Origin: Rossellomorea arthrocnemi
GTDB taxonomy: Bacteria; Bacillota; Bacilli; Bacillales; Bacillaceae_B
Assembly: GCF_904424705.1 (NCBI RefSeq)
Contig: NZ_CAJGBF010000002.1
Coordinates: 310,001 to 374,000, forward strand
Reading direction: 5' to 3'
DNA: 64,000 nucleotides
Shown here: positions 47,067-56,855 of the stretch, piece after piece
How the letters are laid out: each line of letters begins with the position of its first letter
How positions within the stretch are numbered: the first letter of the stretch is position 1
Notes under the pieces: model-generated
What the model was told of the DNA's origin: nothing
The model's database searches: none
The model's input: the letters and a program-made list of their open reading frames with translations, nothing else
Position numbers and translations under genes: made by a program

Positions 47067-49228
47067 GCTTCTTCTCCTTTTGCTTGAAGTTCCGGATACT
47101 CGATTCTCGGATGGAAGATTCCATTCAACGTCTCACATAGAGATCTTTTCACTGTCTCTAATTGTTTCAAAGATATTTCACATTCGTTGAACTGACCATC
47201 CTGCAGGCGGTCCTGTACAATCGAATGGACAAGCTGCTTAATTTCTGTCTGAGTGGGAGATTTCTTCGACCTGACTGCCGCTTCTACGCTATCCGCAATG
47301 CTGATAACGGCCGCTTCCCTCGTCTGTGGTTTAGGTCCCGGATAACGATATTCTTCTTCTTTAACATCTTTCCCTTGTTCCTTCGCCTTATAATAGAAAA
47401 ATTTCAGCAAAGTCGTTCCGTGATGCTGCTCGGCGATGTCTACAATTTCTTTTGGCAGTTTATGTTTCCTGAGCATCTCTGCACCATCTGAAGCATGACT
47501 TATAATAACATCCCTGCTTGTTTCAGGCGAGACCCGGTCATGGGGATTTCCCATATTAAGCTGATTTTCGATAAAAAAGTGCGGGCGTCTTGACTTTCCA
47601 ACATCATGATAATAGCATCCGACCCTTGCCAATAATCCATTTGCCCCTATGGATTCACACGCTGCTTCTGCAAGGTTCGCTACCATTACGCTATGATAGT
47701 ACGTCCCCGGGGCGTCGGTCAGCAATTTCTTCAACAAGGGCTGTGTAGGACTTGAAAGCTCCACCAGCCTCATAGAGGACAGGATACCGAAACCTGCTTC
47801 AAAGAACGGCAGGAAACCAATTGTCAGTATGGAGGAACTAATCCCTGATACGAGGGCAAAAACAATATAATACACATATTCACTATTTGAATATGACGTA
47901 CCGCTTAATAAAATCAAAAATCCAAGAATCAGGATATTAACGAGTGCAACGTAAATTCCCGCCCTTAAAATATTCGAGCGTTGATTACGGCTCACCAGGA
48001 ATAGAATCCCTGAAACGCCGCTGAATAATGTGTAAATCGCAATTTCGATATCAATGGATCCAGAGAACCGTTGATGAAATATGATACTCGAACAGGCAGA
48101 AAGGATAAATACCATCATCATCGCAATCCGTTCATTCAAGAGGATCCTCAATATCATCCCGGTGAACGCTGCCGGGAATATAAAGGCGATATCATTGATT
48201 TCCAGTTGTTCTATCAGCCCTACAATCTTCATGATCAAGAGTGATATCACAAATACAATACTAGTCAAAATCAAATAATTTTGCTTACGTTCCTCTGTTA
48301 CTTCAAGTGAGTAGAAGAAATAATACAATGAACTGATCACAACAAGAACAAAGAGACCAAGTCCCACATAAGGCCTGAAGGAAAACGTATTTTCCACCAT
48401 TCCCAAAGACTTCAGGATACTGTATTTTTTAGGGGTGATCAGCTCTCCGTCTTCAACAATGACCCCCCCTTCGATGATTTCTACCTTTTCAACGTTTGCT
48501 TCGGCTAGCTTCTTTAACTCATCCGTCTTTTCAGCATCGTAGAATAGTGTAGGCTCTAAGGCCACTTTTCCTAATTTGACGGCAGCAGTGGATAAATCAC
48601 CTTTAAATGAATAGTTAGTGATCCGTTGTTCTAAATTTAATTTCGCTTCATTTATATCTTCTTCTTTCACACCATTTTCCATGATGATTTTCAACTGTGT
48701 GGAAACGATGGTCTCTACCCGTGACAAGTCATCCTCATTCGCCTCCAGAAGCGTCTTTAATATGTCATCACTCAAGCTGTTGGTGACATTATTATTTTTA
48801 TCCTTTGGCAATTTGGCTTTCAAGAGCTTCAACTGCTCATTACTATCTGGGATTGATGGCGGTTTTAGATCTTCTTCTTCCCCAGGCTGCTGTTTCGACT
48901 CATTTTTCACTTCATTTACACTTTCCATCAGAGAGTGCAGCAGTGAATTGGAGTTGTCGATTGCTCCTTCCTTCGGGGTATATACGTTCGCCACTTCTGC
49001 CTTTGCTTCTTCCTTCTTCTTGGCAGTGGCCTCCTCATCGACAAATTTCTTTGGAGCCCTTATCGTTGTGGGGGCATCTTCATATAAATTTATATCAAGG
49101 GTCTTCGGTTTCACATTTCCATAAAGTACACCGAAAACAATGATGCCAAGCAGCACAAATAAGAGATTGGTAAATAATCGGTAGCTGAGAAAGCTCCTTA
49201 TCTTGAGTAGAAATGGGTGAGTTTGCAT
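47063..49228 (-). CDS. pgpH: Cyclic di-AMP phosphodiesterase PgpH (7TM-HD)
   Basis: Degrades c-di-AMP to pApA. The 721-residue protein has one N-terminal helix, an extracytoplasmic 7TMR-HDED domain (about 45-270), seven membrane helices (about 275-460) and a cytoplasmic HD domain with [12 protein letters not shown] and [21 protein letters not shown] 49228 is chosen because AGGGGG lies six bases upstream. It corresponds to B. subtilis yqfF and lies between phoH and ybeY. Confidence 0.95.
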   Translation of the reverse strand: MQTHPFLLKIRSFLSYRLFTNLLFVLLGIIVFGVLYGNVKPKTLDINLYEDAPTTIRAPKKFVDEEATAKKKEEAKAEVANVYTPKEGAIDNSNSLLHSLMESVNEVKNESKQQPGEEEDLKPPSIPDSNEQLKLLKAKLPKDKNNNVTNSLSDDILKTLLEANEDDLSRVETIVSTQLKIIMENGVKEEDINEAKLNLEQRITNYSFKGDLSTAAVKLGKVALEPTLFYDAEKTDELKKLAEANVEKVEIIEGGVIVEDGELITPKKYSILKSLGMVENTFSFRPYVGLGLFVLVVISSLYYFFYSLEVTEERKQNYLILTSIVFVISLLIMKIVGLIEQLEINDIAFIFPAAFTGMILRILLNERIAMMMVFILSACSSIIFHQRFSGSIDIEIAIYTLFSGVSGILFLVSRNQRSNILRAGIYVALVNILILGFLILLSGTSYSNSEYVYYIVFALVSGISSSILTIGFLPFFEAGFGILSSMRLVELSSPTQPLLKKLLTDAPGTYYHSVMVANLAEAACESIGANGLLARVGCYYHDVGKSRRPHFFIENQLNMGNPHDRVSPETSRDVIISHASDGAEMLRKHKLPKEIVDIAEQHHGTTLLKFFYYKAKEQGKDVKEEEYRYPGPKPQTREAAVISIADSVEAAVRSKKSPTQTEIKQLVHSIVQDRLQDGQFNECEISLKQLETVKRSLCETLNGIFHPRIEYPELQAKGEEA

Positions 49229-49344
49229 AAAGAACCCCCTGTTATGTATAGACAATTTCAAATGGCATATTCAAAACCTTTTTGTAATTATGTAAAATGA
49301 TAACAGTTTTTGACTTATTTATCTATGTATAGCCCAATAAAAAA

Positions 49345-49404
49345 AGATTGATCCAGGCACATGCCGGGTCATGAAATGGCAGCATGTAACGATAGGATCA
49401 ATCT
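49345..49404 (-). terminator. Long hairpin terminator after phoH
   Basis: AGATTGATCC (49345-49354) pairs with GGATCAATCT (49395-49404), with an inner CATGCC/GGCA-type stem, then T6 on the minus strand. It separates phoH from pgpH. Confidence 0.8.
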
Positions 49405-49412
49405 CTTTTTGT

Positions 49413-50372
49413 CTATTTTTCAATTGTTTCATAGGCATCGATAATTTTCGCGACCAACGGATGACGGACTACATCAGCCTGGTCGAGATAAATGAATGAT
49501 ACTCCTTTAACATCTTTTAATATACGTTCAGAAGAAATCAATCCCGACTCACTTCCCCTTGGCAAATCCACTTGAGAGCGGTCTCCTGTGATGATCATCT
49601 TTGAATCGAAGCCAAGTCTGGTTAAGAACATTTTCATTTGGGCTTTGGTTGTATTTTGAGCCTCATCCAGAATAACAAACGCATCATCCAGTGTACGGCC
49701 CCTCATATACGCAAGGGGAGCTATTTCAATGGTACCCCTCTCTATGAGGCGGGCTGTATGCTCAGCTCCCAATACATCATGCAGGGCGTCATAAAGGGGT
49801 CGGAGATAAGGATCCACCTTCTCCTTTAAGTCACCAGGCAAAAAACCCAGACTCTCACCTGCTTCAACGGCGGGTCTAGTTAGGATGATCTTCTTGACCT
49901 GTCCATTCTTGAGGGCGTGCACCGCCATGACGACGGCTAAATAGGTCTTACCGGTACCCGCTGGTCCAATCCCGAATACCATGTCCTGCTTCTTGATGGA
50001 TTGGATGTACTGACGCTGTCCAAGGGTTTTCACACGGATCGATTTACCCTTCGCGTTCTTTGTAATTTCTTCATTGTACAACTCTGTAAAATATTCAAGC
50101 GTCCCTTGTCTGCCCATTTCAATGGCATAATGGACGTCACGCTGGCCAATGTTGACTCCTTTACGGATTACGGCCACCAGTCGATCAGAAATATCAAGAG
50201 CGAGACTTACATCTTCTTCCTTACCTGAAACCAGCAACTCTTCGCCTCTTGTTACAATTGAAACGTGTAATTCCTGTTCTATTAATTTAAGGTGAGAATC
50301 TGAAACGCCAAACAAAGCAATGGCCTCATTCGGGTTTTCAAGTTGTAATTTCATTAAGATTTCATCTGACAT
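49413..50372 (-). CDS. phoH: PhoH-like ATPase
   Basis: A 319-residue cytoplasmic ATPase of the PhoH/YbeZ family, thought to act in RNA metabolism with YbeY. The N-terminal KH-like region spans about 10-70. Walker A GPAGTGKT is at 136-143, and Walker B is FVILDEAQNTT, with ITGDRSQVDLP downstream. It begins four bases after the yqfD stop. No Pho box is seen upstream, so phosphate control is not supported here despite the name. Confidence 0.95.
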   Translation of the reverse strand: MSDEILMKLQLENPNEAIALFGVSDSHLKLIEQELHVSIVTRGEELLVSGKEEDVSLALDISDRLVAVIRKGVNIGQRDVHYAIEMGRQGTLEYFTELYNEEITKNAKGKSIRVKTLGQRQYIQSIKKQDMVFGIGPAGTGKTYLAVVMAVHALKNGQVKKIILTRPAVEAGESLGFLPGDLKEKVDPYLRPLYDALHDVLGAEHTARLIERGTIEIAPLAYMRGRTLDDAFVILDEAQNTTKAQMKMFLTRLGFDSKMIITGDRSQVDLPRGSESGLISSERILKDVKGVSFIYLDQADVVRHPLVAKIIDAYETIEK

Positions 50373-50375
50373 TCG

Positions 50376-51563
50376 TTAGTCTCCTTGAATAATTGGTTGT
50401 CCCACTGCAATATTTTCTAATACTTTGAAGTGAATGGTTACCCTAACTTTACCATTCTCAACCTTTTCTTGCAAAATTTTTTCCCCTCTAATTTCAGCAT
50501 CTTCCGGGATGGAGGACTCCAGGTTACTTCTGGCAAGCTTTTTCGCAGCAGTGATAGCTTCGGATTTCGTATAGGTTCTCTCCACGTCTTCTTTTTCTTT
50601 CATGCTTCGATCAATATAATAGATTGGCAGTTCCCACTTTAGAAAACGCAGGGGCTTTTTATTTTCCTCCACAACAACATCCTTAAACTCCGATTTACCG
50701 AATCCCCAGACCGGTATATCAAATGAACCGATACCCAGATAATGTTTTCTTTTTTCATTTCCACTAAACACTATAAAACGGGACTTTAACGGTATTTCAA
50801 CTGACGTCTTATACCATGTTTCACCCATTATCTTTGCTTTAGCTGAGACACCTTTAGGCTCTTTCTCGTTTCCGATCAGACCGGATACTAACAGCTGCCC
50901 TTTATTGACGTAGTCATTGATGTTCACCTGGGGGTCTCCTTCTTCTACAAACATTTCCGTGATGATGGCTTTCTTTTTGGCGACAATATGCTGCAGGCCG
51001 GTGGATTCAGGAGGCACCGGAGCGTTTTTTTCCACCACTTGAAAGTGAAAGGTTGTCCCTTGTAATTCCACTCCTACCCACGTGATGTTATTCATCCTGT
51101 AGGATAACTCACGCTGAATGTTTTCTACATCGGGGAGGGAGAACTGCATTTTCCCCTTGGAAACCCCCATCTCCTCCAGTTCCTTCCTTATACTGTGTTC
51201 TGTTTGAGGCGTCGCACCCTTAATCTCTATATTCCACACCATATTGGAAAGAAGGAATACGATGACGAAGAAAGCCAGCCCACCAATCATGAACCCGGAA
51301 TTCTTTAAGGATCTCTTGAACAGGAATGGAACCCCCTGCCCTCTTAGAAATGTCACTTTACACTCTGATGCCCGCACCGCTCTTCTGAAGTTATGTACAT
51401 CGTCTAAGGATAAGTAAAAGGTGAGGGTCTCCGTGCCCGCTCTCTTTACATTCCAGATCGCGATACCCGCCCGCAGCAATTGATTGATAACACGCTCAAC
51501 TGATTTTCCTTCTATTTTCACAAATACCTTTCCCCTCAGAAAGGTGAACCATTGATTCTTCAA
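50376..51563 (-). CDS. yqfD: Sporulation protein YqfD
   Basis: A 395-residue protein of the YqfD family, required in sporulation in relatives. It has an N-terminal soluble part starting LKNQWFTFLRGKVFVKIEG, one membrane helix at about 91-110 (GFMIGGLAFFVIVFLLSNMVW), and a large extracytoplasmic part. The start is TTG 51563, seven bases after GGAGG, giving the usual family length; the open frame upstream of it only shadows yqfC. It is in an operon with yqfC, 11 bases apart. SigE control is known in B. subtilis. Confidence 0.93.
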   Translation of the reverse strand: MKNQWFTFLRGKVFVKIEGKSVERVINQLLRAGIAIWNVKRAGTETLTFYLSLDDVHNFRRAVRASECKVTFLRGQGVPFLFKRSLKNSGFMIGGLAFFVIVFLLSNMVWNIEIKGATPQTEHSIRKELEEMGVSKGKMQFSLPDVENIQRELSYRMNNITWVGVELQGTTFHFQVVEKNAPVPPESTGLQHIVAKKKAIITEMFVEEGDPQVNINDYVNKGQLLVSGLIGNEKEPKGVSAKAKIMGETWYKTSVEIPLKSRFIVFSGNEKRKHYLGIGSFDIPVWGFGKSEFKDVVVEENKKPLRFLKWELPIYYIDRSMKEKEDVERTYTKSEAITAAKKLARSNLESSIPEDAEIRGEKILQEKVENGKVRVTIHFKVLENIAVGQPIIQGD

Positions 51564-51574
51564 ATCCGTCCCTC

Positions 51575-51859
51575 CTATTGTTCTAAATAGATCACTTCTA
51601 CGATCTTCCCCTGCAGGAGAATTTCTTCCGGAAGAATCATCTTGATGACGAATTGTTCTCCTTTTATTAGCAATTGACCCTGCTTTAACAGAAGGCGTAC
51701 CTCCCGATCTGTGAAGGTCAACAAACCCCGGTGGTTTTCTATATAGATATGAATTTGTCCAATCATTGTGACGCGAGGAAGGTCCATCATGACATCTTCG
51801 GGTAAATCCATTTTCTGTGTCATCCATTTACGCATCTCTTGCAAAAAGCTTTTCGCCAT
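51575..51859 (-). CDS. yqfC: Sporulation protein YqfC
   Basis: A 94-residue protein of the YqfC/YabP-like family (MDLPEDVMMDLPRVTMIG, NHRGLLTFTDREVRLL). It is a mother-cell sporulation protein of unknown biochemical role in relatives. AAAGGGGG lies nine bases before the ATG. That ribosome site forms the 3' arm of the preceding terminator hairpin, so on read-through transcripts it would be masked. Confidence 0.92.
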   Translation of the reverse strand: MAKSFLQEMRKWMTQKMDLPEDVMMDLPRVTMIGQIHIYIENHRGLLTFTDREVRLLLKQGQLLIKGEQFVIKMILPEEILLQGKIVEVIYLEQ

Positions 51860-51860
51860 A

Positions 51861-51909
51861 AAAAAGAACCCCCTTTCATCTCATATTTATGAAATGAAAA
51901 GGGGTTTCA
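51861..51909 (-). terminator. Terminator of yqeZ-floA-yqfB whose stem contains the yqfC ribosome site
   Basis: GAAACCCCTTTTCATTTCAT pairs with ATGAGATGAAAGGGGGTTC around a small loop, then T6 directly before the yqfC ATG. The AAAGGGGG of yqfC is inside the second arm. Confidence 0.88.
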
Positions 51910-51915
51910 TCACTC

Positions 51916-52380
51916 TTATTTTTGATGATGGCGTTTTTTTGATCTAGGAGGCCCAAATACCTCTGAAAAAATAAATCCTTTTACGATATCATCTTCATTT
52001 TTGAAATCAATAGTGAGGGGATGGCTAGCCTCCCGAATCTTCCTCGCCCGATTGTGATTGGCTTCAACCTTCCTTGAATAACGCTCTTCTTGTTTCTGAA
52101 GACTGGAATAGGCTGATTCCGGCTCCCTCTTGTTATCTCCTATCCGGGTTTGAATGGAGAGGGCAGACTCTTTCACAGGATCTTTGTTTGACCTTGGTTC
52201 CCTGCGTCTCGTTCTTTCCCTCCCTCCTGCTTCCCTTCCTCTTCTATCAGGTTGGGGAGAAGCCGGAGTGGCCGTTTGAATAGGTTTTTGCCTGACCGGT
52301 TTATTGGAAGGAGACTCTTTTACTTTATTGAATATGGTAGTGATGAGTCCGATCAATATGGCAATGATCAATGGTTCCAT
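51916..52380 (-). CDS. yqfB: Membrane-anchored basic protein YqfB
   Basis: A 154-residue protein with one N-terminal membrane helix (EPLIIAILIGLITTIF), a long Pro, Arg and Glu-rich disordered middle, and a conserved C-terminal piece (DIVKGFIFSEVFGPPRSKK). No known catalytic motif. It follows floA by 30 bases and ends the yqeZ-floA-yqfB operon, matching B. subtilis yqfB in place and general make-up. Function is unknown. Confidence 0.78.
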   Translation of the reverse strand: MEPLIIAILIGLITTIFNKVKESPSNKPVRQKPIQTATPASPQPDRRGREAGGRERTRRREPRSNKDPVKESALSIQTRIGDNKREPESAYSSLQKQEERYSRKVEANHNRARKIREASHPLTIDFKNEDDIVKGFIFSEVFGPPRSKKRHHQK

Positions 52381-52410
52381 GGAGAAAACTCCTTTCTAAA
52401 CAAAGGGAGA

Positions 52411-53412
52411 TTACTTATCACTCTTCGGATCTTTTTTATCCCCTGTCAGCTTTCCGATCGAGTCTCTCATTTCTGTATCTGCATCGATATTCTTCAGGTT
52501 CATATAGTCCATCACACCGATGTTTCCTGACCTGAGTGCTTCTGCCATGGCAAGTGGTACTTCTGCTTCCGCTTCCACAACCTTCGCTCTCATTTCCTCT
52601 ACTCTTGCTTTCATTTCCTGCTCATTTGCAACGGCCATTGCTCTTCTTTCTTCCGCTTTCGCCTGGGCAATGTTTTTGTCAGCTTCTGCCTGTTCTGTTT
52701 GCAGTTCAGCTCCGATATTCTTGCCGATATCAACGTCCGCGATATCAATCGAGAGAATTTCAAATGCAGTACCTGCATCCAGACCTTTTGAAAGGACTGT
52801 TTGAGAAATCAGATCAGGATTTTCCAGTACCTTCTTGTGATTGTCGGATGAACCGATCGTAGATACAATCCCTTCCCCTACACGGGCAACGATCGTCTCT
52901 TCACCGGCACCCCCGACAAGGCGGTCGATATTTGCACGAACCGTAATACGCGCTTTGGCCTTCACTTCAATTCCATCCATTGCAACACCTGCAATAAATG
53001 GTGTTTCGATTACTTTTGGGTTAACACTCATTTGAACCGCTTCCAGTACGTCACGACCTGCAAGATCAATGGCGGCACAGCGCTCAAACGTCAATTCAAT
53101 ATTTGCGCGATGAGCAGCAATCAATGCATTAACCACTCTGTCAACGTTACCACCGGCTAAATAGTGACTCTCCAGCTGATTGATCGTGACTGTGATTCCA
53201 GCTTTATGAGCTTTAATCAACGGATTGATCACACGACTCGGGATAACACGTCTTAATCTCATCCCCACTAGTGTAAAAATACTTATTCTTACCCCAGCTG
53301 CGATCGCTGAAATCCACAGCATGACTGGGACAAATGTAAATAAAACAGCTAAAACGATAATACCCACAACGATTGCAACGAGTAATAAAATTGTACTTGG
53401 TCCTATAACCAT
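52411..53412 (-). CDS. floA: Flotillin-like protein FloA
   Basis: A 333-residue SPFH-domain protein that scaffolds functional membrane microdomains. The hydrophobic N-terminus (about 5-45) anchors it, the SPFH core follows ([35 protein letters not shown]), and about 235-300 is a Glu/Ala-rich coiled coil with repeated [21 protein letters not shown] blocks. AGGAGG precedes the ATG. It sits in a likely SigW operon between yqeZ and yqfB. Confidence 0.96.
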   Translation of the reverse strand: MVIGPSTILLLVAIVVGIIVLAVLFTFVPVMLWISAIAAGVRISIFTLVGMRLRRVIPSRVINPLIKAHKAGITVTINQLESHYLAGGNVDRVVNALIAAHRANIELTFERCAAIDLAGRDVLEAVQMSVNPKVIETPFIAGVAMDGIEVKAKARITVRANIDRLVGGAGEETIVARVGEGIVSTIGSSDNHKKVLENPDLISQTVLSKGLDAGTAFEILSIDIADVDIGKNIGAELQTEQAEADKNIAQAKAEERRAMAVANEQEMKARVEEMRAKVVEAEAEVPLAMAEALRSGNIGVMDYMNLKNIDADTEMRDSIGKLTGDKKDPKSDK

Positions 53413-53433
53413 ATTTTCTTACCTCCTGTGTAT

Positions 53434-54744
53434 TTATGAAATGTCTCTTACTACAATTCTTGATCCTTCTACCTTCACAATCTTAACCTTTTCACCTGCT
53501 TTGATAAAGCCGCCTTCTGTCACGGCATCGATTCTTTCATCCTCCACGATCACGGTACCGGATGGCCTTAAAGGTGTTTTGGTCACACCTTCTTTACCAA
53601 TCAAATCCAATCGATTGGCATTTGATACATATCCGCTTTCTGTGCTGGTGGAATCGTTTAAAATGATTTTGTTAAAAAATTTCATTTTTTTACCAAACAC
53701 CTTTACAAAGATAGTCACTGTCGCAACGGCAATCAATAAAGCAATCATAAGAGATATCCCCATTTGCATCATATCGCCCCCTGCCAACATAATACTTGCA
53801 AGGATCGCCCCTATACCAAGTCCTCCTGCTATTCCCCCCGGAAGGAAGAACTCAGCCACTATAAGAATAATACCAATTATGAAAAGAATAATGGTTTCAT
53901 ATCCGGCAAGCCCTGCAACCAAGTGCCCGTAAAAGAATAATACAAGAGAAATCAAGCCGATAGAACCAGCGATTCCAAAACCCGGTGAATACAGTTCCAC
54001 AATCAATCCCAGGCTCGCAAGGGAAAGAAGAATCGGTACGACGACTGGATTTGTGATGAAACGTGCAAGTTTTTCCGCAAAGGTCTCCTCCACTTGTTTG
54101 ACCGAGGATTTCTCCACTCCAAGCGTTCCATATAATTCATCCAGGTTCTGAACAGTCCCTTCAGAATATCCGATTTCCTTTGCCTCCTTTGATCCCAGGG
54201 TTAATAATTCACCTTTTTCAATCCCAAGCTCTTCTACTACAAGAGATTCATCTGCCATTGCTAATGCATATTGAGGATCTCTACCATTTGATTCAGCAGC
54301 ACTTTTCATGGCGGAAAGCCAGTAGCTTTGAGCTTTCTTATCCGCCGCATTTCCAGCCTGGTCAATCACAGCCGCAGCACCCATTTGTCCATTCGGGACC
54401 ATATAAATTTCATCAGCATGAAGGGAAATAAATGCACCCGCCGACAGCGCATGGTTGTTCACAAACGCAATCGTCTTCGCATCGATACCATCCAGGAGCT
54501 GACCGATATCGCCGGCTGCATCCACCAATCCACCAGGTGTATCAATATCAAAGATAATCAGTTCAGCGTTGTGATCTTCCGCATCTTTGATTGCTCTTTC
54601 CAAAAATGCATGCAGGCCTCTTTCTACCTCTTTTTGAATGGGAATCACGTATACTTTATCCGAATCCCCAGCAGAACTGACAGGCAGTTGCAATAAACTG
54701 CCCCCAAGGATCAGCATCAATAATACAAGTATACCTCTTCTCAA
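53434..54744 (-). CDS. yqeZ: NfeD-like membrane serine protease YqeZ
   Basis: A 436-residue NfeD1b-type protein. A signal peptide ends near SSAG (about 25), followed by a ClpP-like serine protease domain with IFDIDTPGG, NNHALSAGAFIS (nucleophile serine) and QMGAAAVI, then four membrane helices (about 235-345) and a C-terminal OB-fold NfeD domain. Such proteins are paired with flotillins, and floA follows after 21 bases. The start is TTG 54744 after GAGGGGG. A SigW-type promoter lies 43 bases upstream, tying it to envelope stress. Confidence 0.93.
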   Translation of the reverse strand: MRRGILVLLMLILGGSLLQLPVSSAGDSDKVYVIPIQKEVERGLHAFLERAIKDAEDHNAELIIFDIDTPGGLVDAAGDIGQLLDGIDAKTIAFVNNHALSAGAFISLHADEIYMVPNGQMGAAAVIDQAGNAADKKAQSYWLSAMKSAAESNGRDPQYALAMADESLVVEELGIEKGELLTLGSKEAKEIGYSEGTVQNLDELYGTLGVEKSSVKQVEETFAEKLARFITNPVVVPILLSLASLGLIVELYSPGFGIAGSIGLISLVLFFYGHLVAGLAGYETIILFIIGIILIVAEFFLPGGIAGGLGIGAILASIMLAGGDMMQMGISLMIALLIAVATVTIFVKVFGKKMKFFNKIILNDSTSTESGYVSNANRLDLIGKEGVTKTPLRPSGTVIVEDERIDAVTEGGFIKAGEKVKIVKVEGSRIVVRDIS

Positions 54745-54786
54745 CTTAACCCCCTCATTTCAGGTAATATTCCTTGATATTCTATG

Positions 54787-54813
54787 TACGTATGACCTAT
54801 TAAAAAAGTTTCA
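54787..54813 (-). promoter_or_regulatory. SigW promoter of yqeZ-floA-yqfB
   Basis: Minus strand TGAAAC (54808-54813), exactly 17 bases, then CGTA (54787-54790). This equals the B. subtilis SigW consensus, and the orthologous operon there is SigW-dependent. Confidence 0.9.
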
Positions 54814-54875
54814 CTTTTTTCGAAAAATATGCGAGTGAGGGTAGCTTGATCGCAGCATCATTTAAATCCGGTTTT

Positions 54876-54913
54876 AAAAAAACCGGAAAGCATCGATGCT
54901 TTCCGGTTTTTTT
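54876..54913 (-). terminator. Terminator of rpsU-yqeY
   Basis: AAAAACCGGAAAGCATC/GATGCTTTCCGGTTTTT is a perfect palindrome just after the yqeY stop, with T and A runs on both ends. Confidence 0.93.
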
Positions 54914-54917
54914 AATC

Positions 54918-55364
54918 TTATGATAGATGTTGAAGAACAAGTTTGTTGACGAGAGCTCCATCGGCTTTCCCTTTTAATTTAGGCATGATTGCTCCCATCA
55001 CTTTGCCCATGTCGGCTTTAGAAGTAGCACCTACCTCCGCTACCGTTTGTTGGACAATAGCAGAGACTTCTTCCTCTGAAAGCTGTGTAGGCATATATAT
55101 TTCGACGTAAGTCAGTTCTGTTTGAATTTTTTCAACGAGGTCTTGTCGACCGGCGTTTTGAAATTCCTGGAGGGAGTCTTTCCGTTGCTTCACTTCTCGA
55201 GAAAGGACAGTCAACTCTTCGTCTTCAGAGAGATCCTGTTTCCCGTGTTTTATGGCTTCATTTTGAAGTGAAGCCTTTAACATGCGGATAACAGAAAGCT
55301 TCTCTTTTTCTTTATTCTTCATCGCTTGTTTCATATCATCATTTAAACGATTGAGAAGACTCAT
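54918..55364 (-). CDS. yqeY: GatB/YqeY domain protein
   Basis: A 148-residue helical protein of the YqeY family, similar to the tRNA-binding tail of Gat[33 protein letters not shown] at the N-terminus and [24 protein letters not shown] at the C-terminus are diagnostic. Its function is not settled; a link to aminoacyl-tRNA handling is inferred from the domain. It lies 14 bases after rpsU and is co-transcribed with it. Confidence 0.95.
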   Translation of the reverse strand: MSLLNRLNDDMKQAMKNKEKEKLSVIRMLKASLQNEAIKHGKQDLSEDEELTVLSREVKQRKDSLQEFQNAGRQDLVEKIQTELTYVEIYMPTQLSEEEVSAIVQQTVAEVGATSKADMGKVMGAIMPKLKGKADGALVNKLVLQHLS

Positions 55365-55378
55365 ACTTACACCCTCTC

Positions 55379-55552
55379 TTAGAACTTACGCTTTCTTGCA
55401 GCTTCTGATTTCTTTTTGCGTTTTACGCTTGGCTTTTCATAAAATTCGCGCTTTCTAAACTCTTGTAAAGTTCCTGTTTTAGAAACTGAGCGTTTGAAGC
55501 GACGAAGAGCATCTTCAAGCGATTCGTTTTTACGAACAACTGTTTTTGACAT
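55379..55552 (-). CDS. rpsU: 30S ribosomal protein bS21
   Basis: A 57-residue, strongly basic ribosomal protein. [19 protein letters not shown] and the end EAARKRKF are typical of bS21. The ATG at 55552 has GGAGGGAGGG upstream; the extra in-frame codons before it are leader sequence. It heads the rpsU-yqeY operon and has a leader of about 200 bases from a near-consensus SigA promoter. Confidence 0.97.
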   Translation of the reverse strand: MSKTVVRKNESLEDALRRFKRSVSKTGTLQEFRKREFYEKPSVKRKKKSEAARKRKF

Positions 55553-55793
55553 CTCTCTTTCCCTCCCTCCGAACACACTACACTTACATGTTCAAGTCAA
55601 GAAATGGTTTGTACCAATTTCTTAAGACGCAGAGTTACCTGACGCCCTTTACTTCACCAATAGGTTATGGCTTTGCCCTTGCCTTATTGTCACAAGGGGA
55701 CAGAAAGTGTATGTCTTTCTTGGATGAATTTCTTCATATTATAAAGAAATCCATGTACTTTGCCATTATAATATATGATATGTGTTAGGTCAA
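55553..55793 (-). promoter_or_regulatory. SigA promoter and long structured leader of rpsU
   Basis: TTGACC (55788-55793), exactly 17 bases and TATAAT (55765-55770) form a near-ideal promoter on the minus strand. This leaves a leader of about 205 bases. It contains a hairpin AAGAAAT(T)GG/CCATTTCTT around 55603-55630 and TTTCTT/AAGAAA around 55725-55747. The plus-strand frame through this region is not a credible gene. Confidence 0.7.
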
Positions 55794-55886
55794 CAATTTA
55801 TAATAAAACACTCATATAAATAGGCATGTCTCATTGATTTTCTCCATACATTTGTATTAATCGTGGTGGTTTACAGGAGGAATTCA

Positions 55887-56819
55887 ATGATTTTACAAGT
55901 GGTTGCCTTTATTTTTTTCATCTTATGTTTTTTATTCGGTATGACCTGGCTTAGAACGGGTCTATTTAATATTGCGAATCAGAAGATTAAGACATGGCTT
56001 CATTATCTCACTAGCACGCCATTTAAGGGTGTTATGACAGGAACGGTTGTCACCGCATTTATTCATAGCAGTTCTGCTGTTATGGTCCTCACGGTAGGAC
56101 TTGCTTCCTCCGGGTTGATCCCTTTCCGTCAAACCATCGGCATCATGCTTGGATCGAATATCGGTACCACTTTCACTCTTGAGATGTTCACACTGGATAT
56201 GAATTATCTCATTGTTCCATCCATCATCATCGGGTGTGTTTTATATTTTTTCCGGTCACCTCAAATCAGGAGCACCGGTATGATTTTTGTCGGGTTCGGA
56301 TTGATTTTCACATCCATCCGGGCCATCCAATGGCTCGCAACACCCTTGACGACACACGAATCATTGCGCGCTTACATGATTCAGGTGAATGAACATATCA
56401 TCCTTTCATTACTGATTGGATGCGTGTTAACTGCCATCATTCAATCCAGTACAGTCGTTACCGGTGTGACGATGGGGTTTCTCGCTGCAGGTTCCATTGA
56501 TCTTCATGCAGGGATAGCCATTATGCTCGGTGCAAATGTCGGCACATGCATCACTGCTTTTATCGCAAGCATCGGGGGTGGGACACAGGCAAAGCTGACA
56601 GCTTACGCTCATATCTGGCTGAATGTGATTGGCGTTGCTCTTTTCATACCTTGTATCCCTTTACTGGGTATGGCCGTACGAACGCTTGCAGGTTCCCCGG
56701 ATTTACAATTGGCCCACGCCAGTGTCATATTTAACCTTTTATGTTCCATCCTTGTTCTTCCATTCGCCAACCGCTTTGCCCTCTTGATCGAAAACCTTCA
56801 TCTTCCAAAAAAAAGCTGA
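55887..56819 (+). CDS. yqeW: Na/Pi cotransporter family protein YqeW
   Basis: A 310-residue membrane protein with the two inverted Na/Pi-cotransporter repeats: FIHSSSAVMVLTVGL with GSNIGTT, and IIQSSTVVTGVTMGF with GANVGTC. Unlike the larger paralogue near 15.7 kb it has no PhoU domain. It probably carries phosphate with sodium. The ATG at 55887 has AGGAGG six bases upstream. Its stop codon lies inside the terminator stem shared with deoC. Position next to rpsU matches B. subtilis yqeW. Confidence 0.92.
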   Translation: MILQVVAFIFFILCFLFGMTWLRTGLFNIANQKIKTWLHYLTSTPFKGVMTGTVVTAFIHSSSAVMVLTVGLASSGLIPFRQTIGIMLGSNIGTTFTLEMFTLDMNYLIVPSIIIGCVLYFFRSPQIRSTGMIFVGFGLIFTSIRAIQWLATPLTTHESLRAYMIQVNEHIILSLLIGCVLTAIIQSSTVVTGVTMGFLAAGSIDLHAGIAIMLGANVGTCITAFIASIGGGTQAKLTAYAHIWLNVIGVALFIPCIPLLGMAVRTLAGSPDLQLAHASVIFNLLCSILVLPFANRFALLIENLHLPKKS

Positions 56820-56851
56820 ACAGGTACAATGTACTCCGTTCAGCTTTTTTC
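56807..56851. terminator. Bidirectional terminator between yqeW and deoC
   Basis: AAAAAAGCTGAAC pairs with GTTCAGCTTTTTT across a loop of about 17, with an inner GTAC match. The yqeW stop TGA is within the first arm. Confidence 0.9.
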
Positions 56852-56855
56852 TTTA

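Noticed and set aside
49413..50372. phoH as a phosphate-starvation gene
   Set aside because: No Pho box is seen upstream and it sits in a YbeY-type RNA metabolism cluster.
51564..51827. N-terminal extension of YqfD
   Set aside because: The extra frame overlaps yqfC completely and codes for charged low-complexity residues; TTG 51563 has the ribosome site and gives normal length.
55546..55788. 80-residue plus-strand ORF opposite the rpsU leader
   Set aside because: No ribosome site, antisense to a strong promoter and leader; no recognisable protein features.
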